Source: an uncultured Desulfuromonadales bacterium (GTDB lineage Bacteria > Desulfobacterota > Desulfuromonadia > Geobacterales > Pseudopelobacteraceae). Taken from it: a stretch of 34,436 nucleotides of DNA. Below are positions 15,649-25,484 of this stretch, one piece after another. The position numbers were made by a program, and so were the translations under genes. The stretch covers positions 1 to 34,436 of the forward strand of contig CAIPTY010000064.1 of the NCBI GenBank assembly GCA_903868145.1. The letters are read 5' to 3'. Each line of letters starts with the position of its first letter. Position 1 is the first letter of the stretch. Below the pieces are notes generated by a model that searched no databases, had not been told where the DNA came from, and was given only the letters and a program-made list of their open reading frames with translations.

Positions 15649-18600
15649 ATGAACAAGGCGAAACTCAAATCATACGCTCCCGCAGCACGTCGGGATTTCA
15701 TACAGGCAGTAACCGACCGTGCTCACTTCTTCGGAATATCTGAAAAGGAGATTGTACCGGTCGAAGAGAGCGGAGATGTTGCCATCATAGGCGGTCGCCC
15801 ATTTCCACGAACTGTTGCTGTTCAAAGAAGAAAACTCGATGCACGGGTAAAGCGGGATGGGTTCGGTCAGGTTATGGAATCGGTAGCCTATACGTGGTTC
15901 AATCGTTTTCTTGCCCTTCGCTACATGGAACTTCATGGATATTTAGAACACGGCTTTCGAGTTCTCAGTAGTACGGGAAGCAGCACTACCCCGGAGATAC
16001 TTGACCATGCTGCCCAATTAGACTTGCCGGGTCTGAACAAGCAGAAGGTTACAGAGCTAAAGCTTGACGGTAACAAGGATGCTGAACTGTATCGAATATT
16101 GCTGGTAGCACAGTGCAACGCATTGCATTCTGCAATGCCCTTCCTTTTCGAGAAAATTGAAGATGAAACCGAACTGCTCCTTCCCGATAACCTGCTGCAT
16201 TCCGATTCGCTCATCCGCAAGTTGGTGACTGAAATTGAAGAAGAAGACTGGCAAGAGGTCGAAATTATCGGCTGGCTCTACCAGTTCTACATCTCCGAGA
16301 AGAAAGACCAGGTTATCGGCAACGTTGTTAAAAGTGAAGACATCCCGGCAGCTACTCAGCTCTTCACCCCAAATTGGATTGTGAAGTACATGGTTCAGAA
16401 CAGCCTGGGGAAGCATTGGCTGGCAACCTATCCTGATTCGCCACTCAAGGCGAAGATGGAATATTTCATTGAGCCTGCCGAGCAGACTGATGAAGTCAAA
16501 GCGCAGCTTGCGGCCATCACTCCCGATTCACTTGACCCGGAAAAACTGACTCTGCTTGACCCTGCTTCCGGTTCCGGGCACATCCTGGTTGAGGCATATG
16601 ATGTTTTCAAAGAAATCTACCTTGAGCGTGGGTATAGCAACCGAGATTTCCCCCGGCTGATTCTGGAAAAGAACCTCTTTGGACTGGATATTGATGACCG
16701 TGCAGCACAAATGGCTGGGTTTGCATTGTTGATGAAAGCTCGTAAGGATGACCGGCGTATTTTGCGGAGTGAAAATCCTGTAAAGCTTAATGTTATGGCA
16801 ATACAGGAAGTTGGAGTTTTTACTATAGAGAATTCTCATTGGGGTGAAAATTCAAAATCTATAAAGGAGTTGGTTAACCTCTTTGCTTCCGGTAAGACAT
16901 TAGGCTCTCTAATCTCGGTGCCTATTTCTGTAGGTGACAAGCTGCCGATAATCAGTACGTTAATTGACAAAAACTATCTTTCTGGCGACATTTTTGTCCG
17001 TGATGCTGCTATTAGTTTGATGCCAATATTGCGGCAAGCTGAAGTTCTGTACAAAAAATTTGATGCTGTAGTTATGAACCCACCGTATATGGGTGGTAAG
17101 GGCATGTACTCAAAAATAAAAGAATATTTAAAAGAATGCTATCCAGACTCGAAAACGGACATTTATGCTGCTTTTATGGAACGTGGATTGATGCTTTTAA
17201 AGCAGAATTCGCTGCTGTCTATGGTGACGATGCAAAGTTGGATGTTTCTTTCATCCTATGAAGCTTTAAGAGCAAATTTGATTGGTAGCAACACACTCGT
17301 TAATCTTGCGCATTTTGGAGCTCGTGCCTTTTCTGAAATATCTGGTGAGGTGGTCCAAACTGCCGCTTTTACATTTAATAATTCAAAACATCCTAACTGG
17401 AAACCAACATTTATTCGGCTGATTGATGGAAATGAGGAAGACAAAAAATTCAATCTTATTAAGGGAAACAATCGTTTCAACAATATAAGTCAAAAAGAAC
17501 TATTAGTGATTGATTCCAATATTATAGCTTACTGGGTAAGCAAGATTGCATTACATCATTTTGCGGGGGAAAAACTAGGAAATATTGCCGAAGCAAGGCG
17601 TGGACTACAAACAGGCAACTCTCCTCTTTTTATTAGGGAATGGTATGAAGTTTCTTCAGATATGACGCAATTCAAAAGTGCGTCAAAAGAAGAATTGATT
17701 AAATCGCCAAAAAAATGGTTTTTGTTCAATAACGGCGGAGAGTTTCGCAAATGGGCTGGGAGCGTTGATTATGTTGTAAACTGGAAAAATAATGGTGAAG
17801 ATATTAAAAACTCAGGGAAGGCTATTATACCAAGTGAAAACAGATACTTTCAGCCAATGCTCACTTGGTCACGTTTGAGCGGAGGAAAAACCGGATTTAG
17901 ATACGTCCGCCAAGGCGTAATACCTGGTGATACGGGACCAGGTATTTTCATTACTGACCCCTCCCGATTATATTTACTCCTCAGTTTTCTAAATTCAAAA
18001 GTAACTCAATTTTATCTTAATATAATAGTTCCAAACCTTACTTTTTTAAGTGGAGACATTGAAAAAATTCCGTGCGGACAAATAGTTTCAATTGGAGATA
18101 AGGTTGGTGTGAATGGAGAACGGTGTGTCGATATCACTCAATTAGATTGGGATTCTTACGAAACATCCTGGAATTTTGATGTGTTACCGCTTACTTCAAA
18201 CAAATTAAAAGACAAGAACATATCTAAATCATGGCAAAATTGGCAATCACAATGCCTCGCTAGATTATCTCTAATTCAAGAGCTTGAAACCGAAAATAAT
18301 CTCCTATTCATTGAAGCATTTGGATTGCAAGAAGAACTAAGTCCAGTACCGCCGGAAGAACAATTAACCCTCACTCGTGCAAATCTTGAATTGGATATTA
18401 AACGTCTAATCTCATATGCCATTGGCTGTATGATGGGACGGTACAGCATTGACCAGGCTGGGCTAGTGTATGCTAACAGTTGTAATAAAGGATTTGACCA
18501 ATCAAATTATAATTCATTCCCTGCAGACGATGATGGTATTGTACCAGTTATGGATACGGGTTGGTTCCCGGATGATGCAGCCAGCCGTTTTGAAGAGTTC

Positions 18601-19134
18601 CTAGTTGTTGCATGGTCACCTGAAACACTTGAAGAAAACTTGAAATTCACTGCCGACAGCTTGTCACCCAAAGGTAGTGAGACCCCACGGGAAACCATAC
18701 GCCGCTATATCAGCACCCAGTTCTTTAAAGACCACCTGCAAACCTACAAGAAACGCCCAATCTACTGGCTCTTCTCAAGCGGTAAGCAAAGGGCCTTCGA
18801 GTGCCTTGTTTACCTACACCGCTACAATGAATCCACTCTCTCCCGTATGCGCAATGAGTACGTTACCCCTTTGCAGGGCAAGTTCTCTGCGCAGGTTGAC
18901 TACCTGGCCAACGAAGTTGACTCGGCGTCATCAACAGCAGAACGCAACCGTTTACAAAAACAGCTTGATACTCTGCGGAAGAAGCAAGTAGAGCTTGCTT
19001 CATTCGACGACCTACTGCGCCACTACGCAGACCAGCGTATCAGTCTTGACCTTGATGACGGAGTGAAGGTGAACTACGGGAAGTTTGGAAGTCTGCTGGC
19101 AGAAGTGAAGGCTGTAACCGGGGGTAGTGAATAG
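15649..19134 (+). CDS. pglX: BREX adenine-specific DNA methyltransferase PglX
   Basis: 1161 residues. SAM-binding motif I is DPASGSGH at 304-311 and catalytic motif IV is NPPY at 477-480, the class that makes N6-methyladenine in non-palindromic BREX sites. PglX supplies both host marking and target recognition. The reading frame is intact. The ends are near 55 percent GC while roughly 16790-18660 is far richer in AT (by hand: 34/60 G+C at 16501-16560, 17/60 at 17461-17520, 33/60 at 18841-18900), indicating that the region from before motif IV through the target-recognition domain was exchanged. The last 200 residues include coiled-coil-like helices. It starts 11 bases after brxC. Confidence 0.95.
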   Translation: MNKAKLKSYAPAARRDFIQAVTDRAHFFGISEKEIVPVEESGDVAIIGGRPFPRTVAVQRRKLDARVKRDGFGQVMESVAYTWFNRFLALRYMELHGYLEHGFRVLSSTGSSTTPEILDHAAQLDLPGLNKQKVTELKLDGNKDAELYRILLVAQCNALHSAMPFLFEKIEDETELLLPDNLLHSDSLIRKLVTEIEEEDWQEVEIIGWLYQFYISEKKDQVIGNVVKSEDIPAATQLFTPNWIVKYMVQNSLGKHWLATYPDSPLKAKMEYFIEPAEQTDEVKAQLAAITPDSLDPEKLTLLDPASGSGHILVEAYDVFKEIYLERGYSNRDFPRLILEKNLFGLDIDDRAAQMAGFALLMKARKDDRRILRSENPVKLNVMAIQEVGVFTIENSHWGENSKSIKELVNLFASGKTLGSLISVPISVGDKLPIISTLIDKNYLSGDIFVRDAAISLMPILRQAEVLYKKFDAVVMNPPYMGGKGMYSKIKEYLKECYPDSKTDIYAAFMERGLMLLKQNSLLSMVTMQSWMFLSSYEALRANLIGSNTLVNLAHFGARAFSEISGEVVQTAAFTFNNSKHPNWKPTFIRLIDGNEEDKKFNLIKGNNRFNNISQKELLVIDSNIIAYWVSKIALHHFAGEKLGNIAEARRGLQTGNSPLFIREWYEVSSDMTQFKSASKEELIKSPKKWFLFNNGGEFRKWAGSVDYVVNWKNNGEDIKNSGKAIIPSENRYFQPMLTWSRLSGGKTGFRYVRQGVIPGDTGPGIFITDPSRLYLLLSFLNSKVTQFYLNIIVPNLTFLSGDIEKIPCGQIVSIGDKVGVNGERCVDITQLDWDSYETSWNFDVLPLTSNKLKDKNISKSWQNWQSQCLARLSLIQELETENNLLFIEAFGLQEELSPVPPEEQLTLTRANLELDIKRLISYAIGCMMGRYSIDQAGLVYANSCNKGFDQSNYNSFPADDDGIVPVMDTGWFPDDAASRFEEFLVVAWSPETLEENLKFTADSLSPKGSETPRETIRRYISTQFFKDHLQTYKKRPIYWLFSSGKQRAFECLVYLHRYNESTLSRMRNEYVTPLQGKFSAQVDYLANEVDSASSTAERNRLQKQLDTLRKKQVELASFDDLLRHYADQRISLDLDDGVKVNYGKFGSLLAEVKAVTGGSE

Positions 19135-19962
19135 ATGGCAATTGAAATCCCAAAGGTATTATACAAATACGAGCCAATAAATGAATACAGCTTGCGAAAC
19201 ATCAAGAATGCTACGCTGTTTTTCAATGCTCCAGCATCATTTAATGACCCGTTTGATTGCTCCTTAAATGAAGCTTCATTTGTTTATGGAGACAACGACC
19301 GAATTGAGCTTTTTAATTACTTACAGTCCACAGGCAGATTGGGTAACGTTGCACACGTTAAGCATGTAGATGAGATTCCTGCTCGTTTTAAAGAACAAGT
19401 TGAAGCAGCAATTATTGGCTGTATTCCAGAAATTGAAGACAAACAATTAAATCGGTATGGCTGCACTTGTTTTTCAGAATTAAATAATCATATCCTTATG
19501 TGGTCACATTACGCCAATTCTCACAAAGGAATGTGTTTGGAATTCGATACTTCTTTTGACCCATTTACAAGAGTCTTTCCCGTTCAGTATTCGCCTAATT
19601 TTCCTCAGATTAACCCAGTAAAAATGATTACAAATTTTGGGACTGACGTTATTTACAGAGAAAGTGTTAAGCCGCTGCTGACCAAATATGAATGTTGGGA
19701 ATACGAGGCAGAATGGCGGCTTTTCCATGTAGAACCACGAAAATTATATGGGTATCCAGTAGAAGCATTGAAAGCCGTATATTTTGGAACTCAAGTCGAT
19801 TTAGCGGATTTGGAAATCGTATGCCTGGTTCTTCAAGGACAGTGTAAGGACGTAAGGTTTTACCGTGCTCAAAAAGGTAAACTCAGATATGAAATTGAAT
19901 TTGTGGAATTTGACTACACGCCGCACATAGAATCAGTCAACTCAAGTGGAGGAAAGTCATGA
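19135..19962 (+). CDS. DUF2971 family protein inserted in the BREX operon
   Basis: 275 residues. The family pattern is clear: LYKYEPINEYSLRNI at the start, LFFNAPASFNDPFDC (about 28-42), then CTCFSELNNHILMWSHYA and GMCLEFD in the middle. DUF2971 proteins are widespread, recur near defence genes and have no firmly established activity. The ATG follows the pglX stop directly (TAG ATG), and its own stop overlaps the Fic start (ATGA). It is AT-rich (20/60 G+C at 19261-19320) unlike the Fic gene after it, so it was probably acquired separately yet fitted into the operon. A role as an accessory effector or regulator of BREX is inference. Confidence 0.85.
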   Translation: MAIEIPKVLYKYEPINEYSLRNIKNATLFFNAPASFNDPFDCSLNEASFVYGDNDRIELFNYLQSTGRLGNVAHVKHVDEIPARFKEQVEAAIIGCIPEIEDKQLNRYGCTCFSELNNHILMWSHYANSHKGMCLEFDTSFDPFTRVFPVQYSPNFPQINPVKMITNFGTDVIYRESVKPLLTKYECWEYEAEWRLFHVEPRKLYGYPVEALKAVYFGTQVDLADLEIVCLVLQGQCKDVRFYRAQKGKLRYEIEFVEFDYTPHIESVNSSGGKS

Positions 19963-20711
19963 ACTACCAAAATCGACTTGCTGACAACGACCTGCTCCAA
20001 GAGGAGATACGGGCTCATAGGCCGCTTGACACATACGAAGTAAAGCAGCTGAAAGAGTATTACCGTATTGGCCTGACTTGGTCCAGCAATGCCCTTGAGG
20101 GGAATAGCCTTACTGAGAGCGAAACCAAGGTTGTTCTGGAAGACGGCATTACCATTGGCGGAAAGCCGATGAAAGACCACTTTGAAGCAATTGGCCATAG
20201 TGAAGCTTTCGACCTGCTCTACAAGCTGGCGGATAGCCAGGACATCACGGAAGACGACATCCTTGGATTGCACCGACTTTTCTATTACCGGATTGAATCA
20301 GAAACTGCCGGAAAGTACCGGGAACGCAACGTTATCATCACCGGAACCGACTTTACACCGCCGACACCAGCGGCAGTTCCGCTTGCCATGCAGGAGTTCT
20401 TGGGTAACTTACCTTCTCTGAGGCAGCTTAATCCGGTTGAATATGCCGCTATGCTGCACCTCAACTTGGTAACCATCCACCCATTCATTGACGGCAACGG
20501 CAGAACCGCACGACTGCTTATGAATCTTGTCTTGCTGCAGGCTGGTTATCCCATCACCATCATTCCACCCATTATCCGAGGTGACTATATTTCTGCCCTG
20601 CGGGATTCCAATAAGGGTGATAACAAGCCGTTTATTGCCTTCATATCCTGCTGTGTGTGGGAAAGTCAGAAAGATTATATACGCCTGTTGGAAAGCCTTG
20701 ACCGTAAATAG
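19959..20711 (+). CDS. Fic-domain protein with intact active site and inhibitory motif
   Basis: 250 residues. The Fic signature HPFIDGNGRTAR is complete at 174-185, including the catalytic His and the phosphate-binding Arg. The N-terminal SNALEG (43-48) fits the inhibitory helix motif (S/T)xxxE(G/N), so this is a class II-like self-inhibited enzyme. Fic proteins usually transfer AMP from ATP to a hydroxyl side chain of a target protein; some remove it or use other nucleotides. It overlaps the DUF2971 stop by four bases and precedes pglZ by 21 bases, so it is expressed with BREX. The target could be a BREX protein, a host translation or gyrase target, or a phage protein; nothing here decides. 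Confidence 0.92.
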   Translation: MNYQNRLADNDLLQEEIRAHRPLDTYEVKQLKEYYRIGLTWSSNALEGNSLTESETKVVLEDGITIGGKPMKDHFEAIGHSEAFDLLYKLADSQDITEDDILGLHRLFYYRIESETAGKYRERNVIITGTDFTPPTPAAVPLAMQEFLGNLPSLRQLNPVEYAAMLHLNLVTIHPFIDGNGRTARLLMNLVLLQAGYPITIIPPIIRGDYISALRDSNKGDNKPFIAFISCCVWESQKDYIRLLESLDRK

Positions 20712-20732
20712 ACCTCGATTTAGCGAGAAACC

Positions 20733-23333
20733 ATGTCCAAACACCAACTGACAGATACACTTCAAAAGATTTTTCATGACGAGAATCAGCGCATCGTCTT
20801 CTGGTATGACGCCGATAAAGAGTTTGAAGACGGGCTGTCCGACTTGAACCTTGATGGTGTCAAAGTCGTTTTTCTCAACCAAACCGGTGCGCTTGAGGTG
20901 AAAATCCTCGTCGAGATGCAGGATACCGTAGGCAAGTACCTCCTCTACGCCCCCTTCGCAGAACCGGACGTCAAAGACGATTGGCTATTGGACATCCGCT
21001 TATACAGTCGCACGTTCCATGCAGACCAAGCTTCTATTCAGTTGAATGAGCTGGGACTTGGCAACTTGTCGTTGCGTCCCTATCTTGCAAAACGCAGGAA
21101 GTTCTTCAACAAAGACCGCATGAATCGCCTGAAGAAGTGGGTAAAACCTGAAGATACAGAAACTGACCTTGACCTGAAAATGCTGGCGGTTCTGACAAAA
21201 GCAGACTTGCCGGAGACATTCTCCATTTTGATGAAGCTTTTCGGGGAGCTTTGCCAGCACGAGGACAATCAACCGTTGCTCGTATCGCAGACGGCATGGG
21301 ATGAAATAAAGAAGTTCGACCTGACAGAGTCATTCTGGGAACAGGTCACTTTGACATTCGGATACAAGGAAAACACCCCTTCACTGAATGACCTTCTCAT
21401 CCGTATTCTGGTCACTGATTTTGCCAAGAGCAGTAAAGGTGCCGTACCCATTGCCCTGCAGCATTTCGTATTGGCCAACAAGAGTCTGTCCCTTACCGCC
21501 TCTGTCTTTGCCAACCACTGGCGCAGCAACATCAACCATTTCAGTTGCTACAACCAGTTATCCAAGACGGTTTCAAAACAGTTGAAGCTGGAAAACCACC
21601 TGGGCGACCTTGACGAACAGTCTTTGCTGGAAACCATGACCTTTGAAGAGGTTGAGCGAAGAATTATCCGCTGCCTGCTTGCAAAGATGAAAAACGGATT
21701 TGCCTTTGGTGATGAGATTAAATCCGTAATAGCCCAAAGGCTCGACGGATACTGGACGAAAGAAGCTTTTGCAACCGGCAATATCAATTACCGTGTGCTG
21801 TACGGTGCACTCCTGGCTGCTGCCGACCTGTTCGAGCTGAGAAGCAAGTACCAGGACGGCTTGAGTTACCCAGATGCCGTTAGCATGTACAACGCATATA
21901 CCCGTGAACTTCACCTGTTTGACCTGTTGTATCGACAGTTTCACGAACGGGCTGACCAGATTGAATTGGCAGGAACGGACATCCTGAAAGGGCTGCGGGA
22001 AGATGTGGAAGGGTGTTACGGCAACTGGTATATCGACCAACTTGCCCTATCGTGGGGGGCGCTCATTGAAGCACCCAACGGAAGCGGGCTTATCAATAAT
22101 TGGAGCATTAGAGATGTCGCCAACCAGCAGGACTTCTTTGCAAAGACCGTTAACAAGTCACTGGATGATTATCCTACCGGACGGGTCTATGTTGTTATCA
22201 GCGATGCCTTCCGCTACGAAGTGGCTGTGGAACTGACAGACGAGCTGAACGCCAAGTCCCGCTATGATGCCGATATTACATCCCAGTTAGGCGTGTTACC
22301 GAGTTACACATCATTGGGTATGGCTGCTCTTTTGCCACATCAGTCACTGGATTATAAAGCCAGCGGCGATATTGAAGTGAATGGGCTTCCCACGGCATCG
22401 CTGGAGCAGCGCAGCAAAATACTCGCTGAAGTCAGTGGTACGGCAATCAAGGCGGAAGAGCTGTTGGCAATGAGCAGAGAAAAGGGACGGGAGTTCGTCA
22501 AGCCGCACCGGATAATCTACATCTACCACAACCAGATTGATGCATCAGGTGATTCCGCTTCCACCGAATCCAACACGTTCAGTGCAGCACGTACCACTAT
22601 CAATGAGCTGACGGCTCTTACCGGCTATATCATCAACAATCTAAATGGCAGTATCGTGCATATCACTGCTGACCACGGCTTCCTGTTTCAGGAAACATCT
22701 CCAGGCCAGCAGGACAAAAGCGGCCTTGATTCTAAGCCTGACGGAACATTGAAAGCTAAGAAACGCTATCTGCTCGGCAATAACCTCGGTGGTAATCCGA
22801 AAGTATGGAAAGGGACTACTGCAACAACCGCTGGCACGACAAACAGCCTTGAGTTCTGGGTGCCGAAAGGTGCCAACAGATTCCATTTTGCCGGTGGCGC
22901 CAGATACGTTCATGGCGGAGCAATGCTGCAGGAAATAGTTCTCCCCATCGTTACGGTGAAGGGACTGCGTGGTGTTGAAAAACCTACTAAGGTCAATGTA
23001 TCCCTGCTTGGCACCGTTAAGAAGATAGTCAACAATATGCAGCGCTTCGAGTTTATCCAGACGGAAGCTATATCCGAGAAGGTTCGTCCGGTTACCATGT
23101 CGGTCTCTCTCCGGGATGATTCCGACCAGCTTATCAGCAACGAAATCAACCTGACTTTTGACAGTGCATCAGACCAGATGAACGACCGGAAGAAATCGGC
23201 AAGCCTCATTGTTAAATCAGGAACGTATGACAAGAAGAAAGAGTTTTACCTCGTAATGCGGGATACGGCTGACAATACCGAGATAGACAGAATTCCGCTG
23301 ACGATTGACCTGTCTTTTGGAAATGAATTCTGA
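20733..23333 (+). CDS. pglZ: BREX phosphatase-fold protein PglZ (type A)
   Basis: 866 residues, full length for type 1 PglZ. The N-terminus has RIVFWYDADKEFE (20-32). The alkaline-phosphatase-like core shows SDAFRYE at 490-496 and HITADHG with D647-H648-G649, metal-binding positions of the superfamily. PglZ is essential for known BREX function, probably through interaction with PglX; nuclease or phosphatase activity is debated. The ribosome binding site before ATG 20733 is weak (GCGAGAAACC). Composition is uniform with brxC. Confidence 0.95.
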   Translation: MSKHQLTDTLQKIFHDENQRIVFWYDADKEFEDGLSDLNLDGVKVVFLNQTGALEVKILVEMQDTVGKYLLYAPFAEPDVKDDWLLDIRLYSRTFHADQASIQLNELGLGNLSLRPYLAKRRKFFNKDRMNRLKKWVKPEDTETDLDLKMLAVLTKADLPETFSILMKLFGELCQHEDNQPLLVSQTAWDEIKKFDLTESFWEQVTLTFGYKENTPSLNDLLIRILVTDFAKSSKGAVPIALQHFVLANKSLSLTASVFANHWRSNINHFSCYNQLSKTVSKQLKLENHLGDLDEQSLLETMTFEEVERRIIRCLLAKMKNGFAFGDEIKSVIAQRLDGYWTKEAFATGNINYRVLYGALLAAADLFELRSKYQDGLSYPDAVSMYNAYTRELHLFDLLYRQFHERADQIELAGTDILKGLREDVEGCYGNWYIDQLALSWGALIEAPNGSGLINNWSIRDVANQQDFFAKTVNKSLDDYPTGRVYVVISDAFRYEVAVELTDELNAKSRYDADITSQLGVLPSYTSLGMAALLPHQSLDYKASGDIEVNGLPTASLEQRSKILAEVSGTAIKAEELLAMSREKGREFVKPHRIIYIYHNQIDASGDSASTESNTFSAARTTINELTALTGYIINNLNGSIVHITADHGFLFQETSPGQQDKSGLDSKPDGTLKAKKRYLLGNNLGGNPKVWKGTTATTAGTTNSLEFWVPKGANRFHFAGGARYVHGGAMLQEIVLPIVTVKGLRGVEKPTKVNVSLLGTVKKIVNNMQRFEFIQTEAISEKVRPVTMSVSLRDDSDQLISNEINLTFDSASDQMNDRKKSASLIVKSGTYDKKKEFYLVMRDTADNTEIDRIPLTIDLSFGNEF

Positions 23334-23349
23334 CCAGCAAGGATTATCT

Positions 23350-25389
23350 ATGGATAACGAATTAAATTGTAGCTTGGACAGCCTCCTGAATCAGCACTTT
23401 GCCGGTAAAGTCGTCAGGAAAGACCTGACCAAGCTGGTTAAGGAAGGGGCAAACGTCCCTGTCTACGTTCTGGAATACCTTCTCGGGATGTATTGCGCTT
23501 CCGACAACGAAGAGGTCATTCAAGAGGGTTTGAAGAACGTCAAAAAGATTCTGGCTGAAAACTATGTCCGTCCTGATGAAGCCGAAAAGGTTAAATCTAA
23601 AATCAAGGAACTGGGAACCTATAAGGTCATTGACAAGATTACGGTCAAGCTTAATGAAAAACGGGATGTGTACGAAGCACTTCTGTCGAACCTTGGCGTA
23701 AAAGGTGTCGAAATATCCAGCAGTACCGTAAAAAAGTATGAAAAACTGCTGGTGGGCGGTATCTGGTGCATCGTCACACTGAACTACTTTTACGAAGAAA
23801 ATATGAAAGGCTCACCTTTCAGCATCGGCGACTTGAAACCTATCCAGATGCCTAACATGGATATGGAGGGGCTTTTCGAGGGGCGCAAATCTTTCACGCA
23901 AGACCAATGGATGGATGTTCTGGTTCGTTCTACAGGCATGGAGCCGTCAGTTCTGGAGTCCCGTGTTAAGTGGCACCTGGTCGCCAGAATGATTCCTTTC
24001 GTTGAGAACGGTTACAACGTCTGCGAGCTGGGACCACGGGGAACCGGCAAGAGTCATATCTACAAGGAAATCAGTCCGAACAGTATTCTCGTTTCCGGTG
24101 GCCAGACCACCGTAGCAAATCTCTTTTACAACATGGGGTCGCATCAGGTCGGCCTTGTCGGAATGTGGGATGTCGTAGCCTTTGATGAAGTTGCCGGAAT
24201 TTCCTTCAAGGACAAAGACGGTATTCAGATAATGAAGGACTACATGGCATCCGGCTCTTTTGCGAGGGGTAAAGACCAGATTTCAGCCAATGCTTCAATG
24301 GTATTTGTCGGCAACATCAATCAGCCGGTGGATACCCTTGTTAAAACCAGCCACCTGTTGGCACCTTTCCCGGAGAACATGATTGATTCAGCGTTCTTCG
24401 ACCGCTTCCATTGCTATATCCCCGGCTGGGAAGTTCCGAAGATGCGCCCGGAGTTTTTCACCAACCAATATGGCTTGATTGTGGACTACCTCGCCGAGTA
24501 TCTGCGGGAGATGAGGAAATACAATTTCTCAGATGCCATCGACAAGTTTTTCAAGCTTGGTAACAATCTTAATCAGCGGGATACGATAGCTGTCCGCAGA
24601 ACTGTATCCGGTCTGTTAAAGCTCCTCTACCCGCATGGCGAATTTGACAAGGAAGCTGTTCGCCAGTGCCTGCAATATGCCCTTGAAGTCCGCAGAAGGA
24701 TAAAAGAACAGCTCAAAAAGATTGGCGGCATGGAATTCTATGACGTTCATTTCAGCTATATCGACAATGAGAGTATGGAAGAACGGTTCGTCGGCGTACC
24801 GGAACAGGGCGGCACATCGCTAATTCCTGAAGGTCAGCTGAAACCTGGCACGCTGCACACCGTTTCAACCGGAAGTGGCGGAATGCTTGGCTTGTACCGC
24901 CTTGAGCTTCAAGTAATTGGCGGCAGCGGTAAGCTTATGCTGTCAGGATTCGGCACATCGACGAACGCCAAGGAACCGGTCAAGGTAGCTTATGACTACT
25001 TCAAAGCAAACCTGTCGAGAGTGAGCGGTGTCGCCAAGGCCATTGACCATGATTACCACATGCACATGGTTGAGCTGCACAATACGGGACCGGCAGCAGC
25101 TTTGACGATTGCTTCATTTGTCTGCTTCTGCTCTGGATTGTTGAATAAGCCGATACAAGGGCAAATGGTCGTCTTGGGCGACATGAGCCTCGGCGGGAGC
25201 ATCATACCGGCTGAGAACCTTGCTGAGTCCCTCCAGGTAGCCTTTGATGCAGGGGCAAAGCGGATACTAATACCGATGAGCAGTGTGACCGACATCCCGA
25301 CTATTCCGGGTGAGCTGTTTGCCAAGTTCCAGACAAGTTTCTATTCTGACCCGGTAGATGCGGTGTTTAAGGCGTTGGGAGTGGATTAG
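23350..25389 (+). CDS. brxL: BREX AAA+/Lon-like protein BrxL
   Basis: 679 residues. The AAA+ core has Walker A GPRGTGKS at 228-235 and Walker B VVAFDE at 275-280. A C-terminal Lon-like domain begins near 500. At the Lon catalytic serine position the sequence is GPAAA (A582), and at the catalytic lysine position of the GxVLPIGGLKEK motif it reads LAES (S627), so the domain should be proteolytically inactive. BrxL is the type 1 effector or remodelling factor that closes the operon. A longer frame from 23305 overlaps pglZ, but ATG 23350 has AAGGA eight bases upstream and lies 16 bases after the pglZ stop. Confidence 0.95.
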   Translation: MDNELNCSLDSLLNQHFAGKVVRKDLTKLVKEGANVPVYVLEYLLGMYCASDNEEVIQEGLKNVKKILAENYVRPDEAEKVKSKIKELGTYKVIDKITVKLNEKRDVYEALLSNLGVKGVEISSSTVKKYEKLLVGGIWCIVTLNYFYEENMKGSPFSIGDLKPIQMPNMDMEGLFEGRKSFTQDQWMDVLVRSTGMEPSVLESRVKWHLVARMIPFVENGYNVCELGPRGTGKSHIYKEISPNSILVSGGQTTVANLFYNMGSHQVGLVGMWDVVAFDEVAGISFKDKDGIQIMKDYMASGSFARGKDQISANASMVFVGNINQPVDTLVKTSHLLAPFPENMIDSAFFDRFHCYIPGWEVPKMRPEFFTNQYGLIVDYLAEYLREMRKYNFSDAIDKFFKLGNNLNQRDTIAVRRTVSGLLKLLYPHGEFDKEAVRQCLQYALEVRRRIKEQLKKIGGMEFYDVHFSYIDNESMEERFVGVPEQGGTSLIPEGQLKPGTLHTVSTGSGGMLGLYRLELQVIGGSGKLMLSGFGTSTNAKEPVKVAYDYFKANLSRVSGVAKAIDHDYHMHMVELHNTGPAAALTIASFVCFCSGLLNKPIQGQMVVLGDMSLGGSIIPAENLAESLQVAFDAGAKRILIPMSSVTDIPTIPGELFAKFQTSFYSDPVDAVFKALGVD

Positions 25390-25410
25390 GCCAGATGGTT
25401 CTTATTGATT

Positions 25411-25439
25411 TTGAGGCAAACCTACTAAACAAATATAGC
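25411..25439 (+). promoter_or_regulatory. Candidate promoter of the accessory block
   Basis: TTGAGG (25411-25416) and TATAGC (25434-25439) are 17 bases apart, each matching consensus at four of six positions. The predicted start near 25446 would precede ATG 25485 by about 39 bases. It lies in the 95-bp gap after brxL and would make the accessory genes independent of the BREX promoter. No hairpin terminator for BREX was found in the gap. Confidence 0.4.
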
Positions 25440-25484
25440 CAATGGCTCAATAACTAACATCATCGGCGGTACAAGGAATATTTC

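Noticed and set aside
20409-20882. 157-codon minus-strand frame across the Fic-pglZ junction
   Set aside because: It lies opposite two clear genes, has no ribosome binding site and no recognisable domain.
23305-23349. Longer BrxL N-terminus starting inside pglZ
   Set aside because: ATG 23350 has a good AAGGA at normal spacing and the extra residues look unlike a conserved N-terminus.
25395-25457. 20-codon frame between brxL and the membrane protein gene
   Set aside because: It has no ribosome binding site, overlaps a candidate promoter and resembles nothing known.
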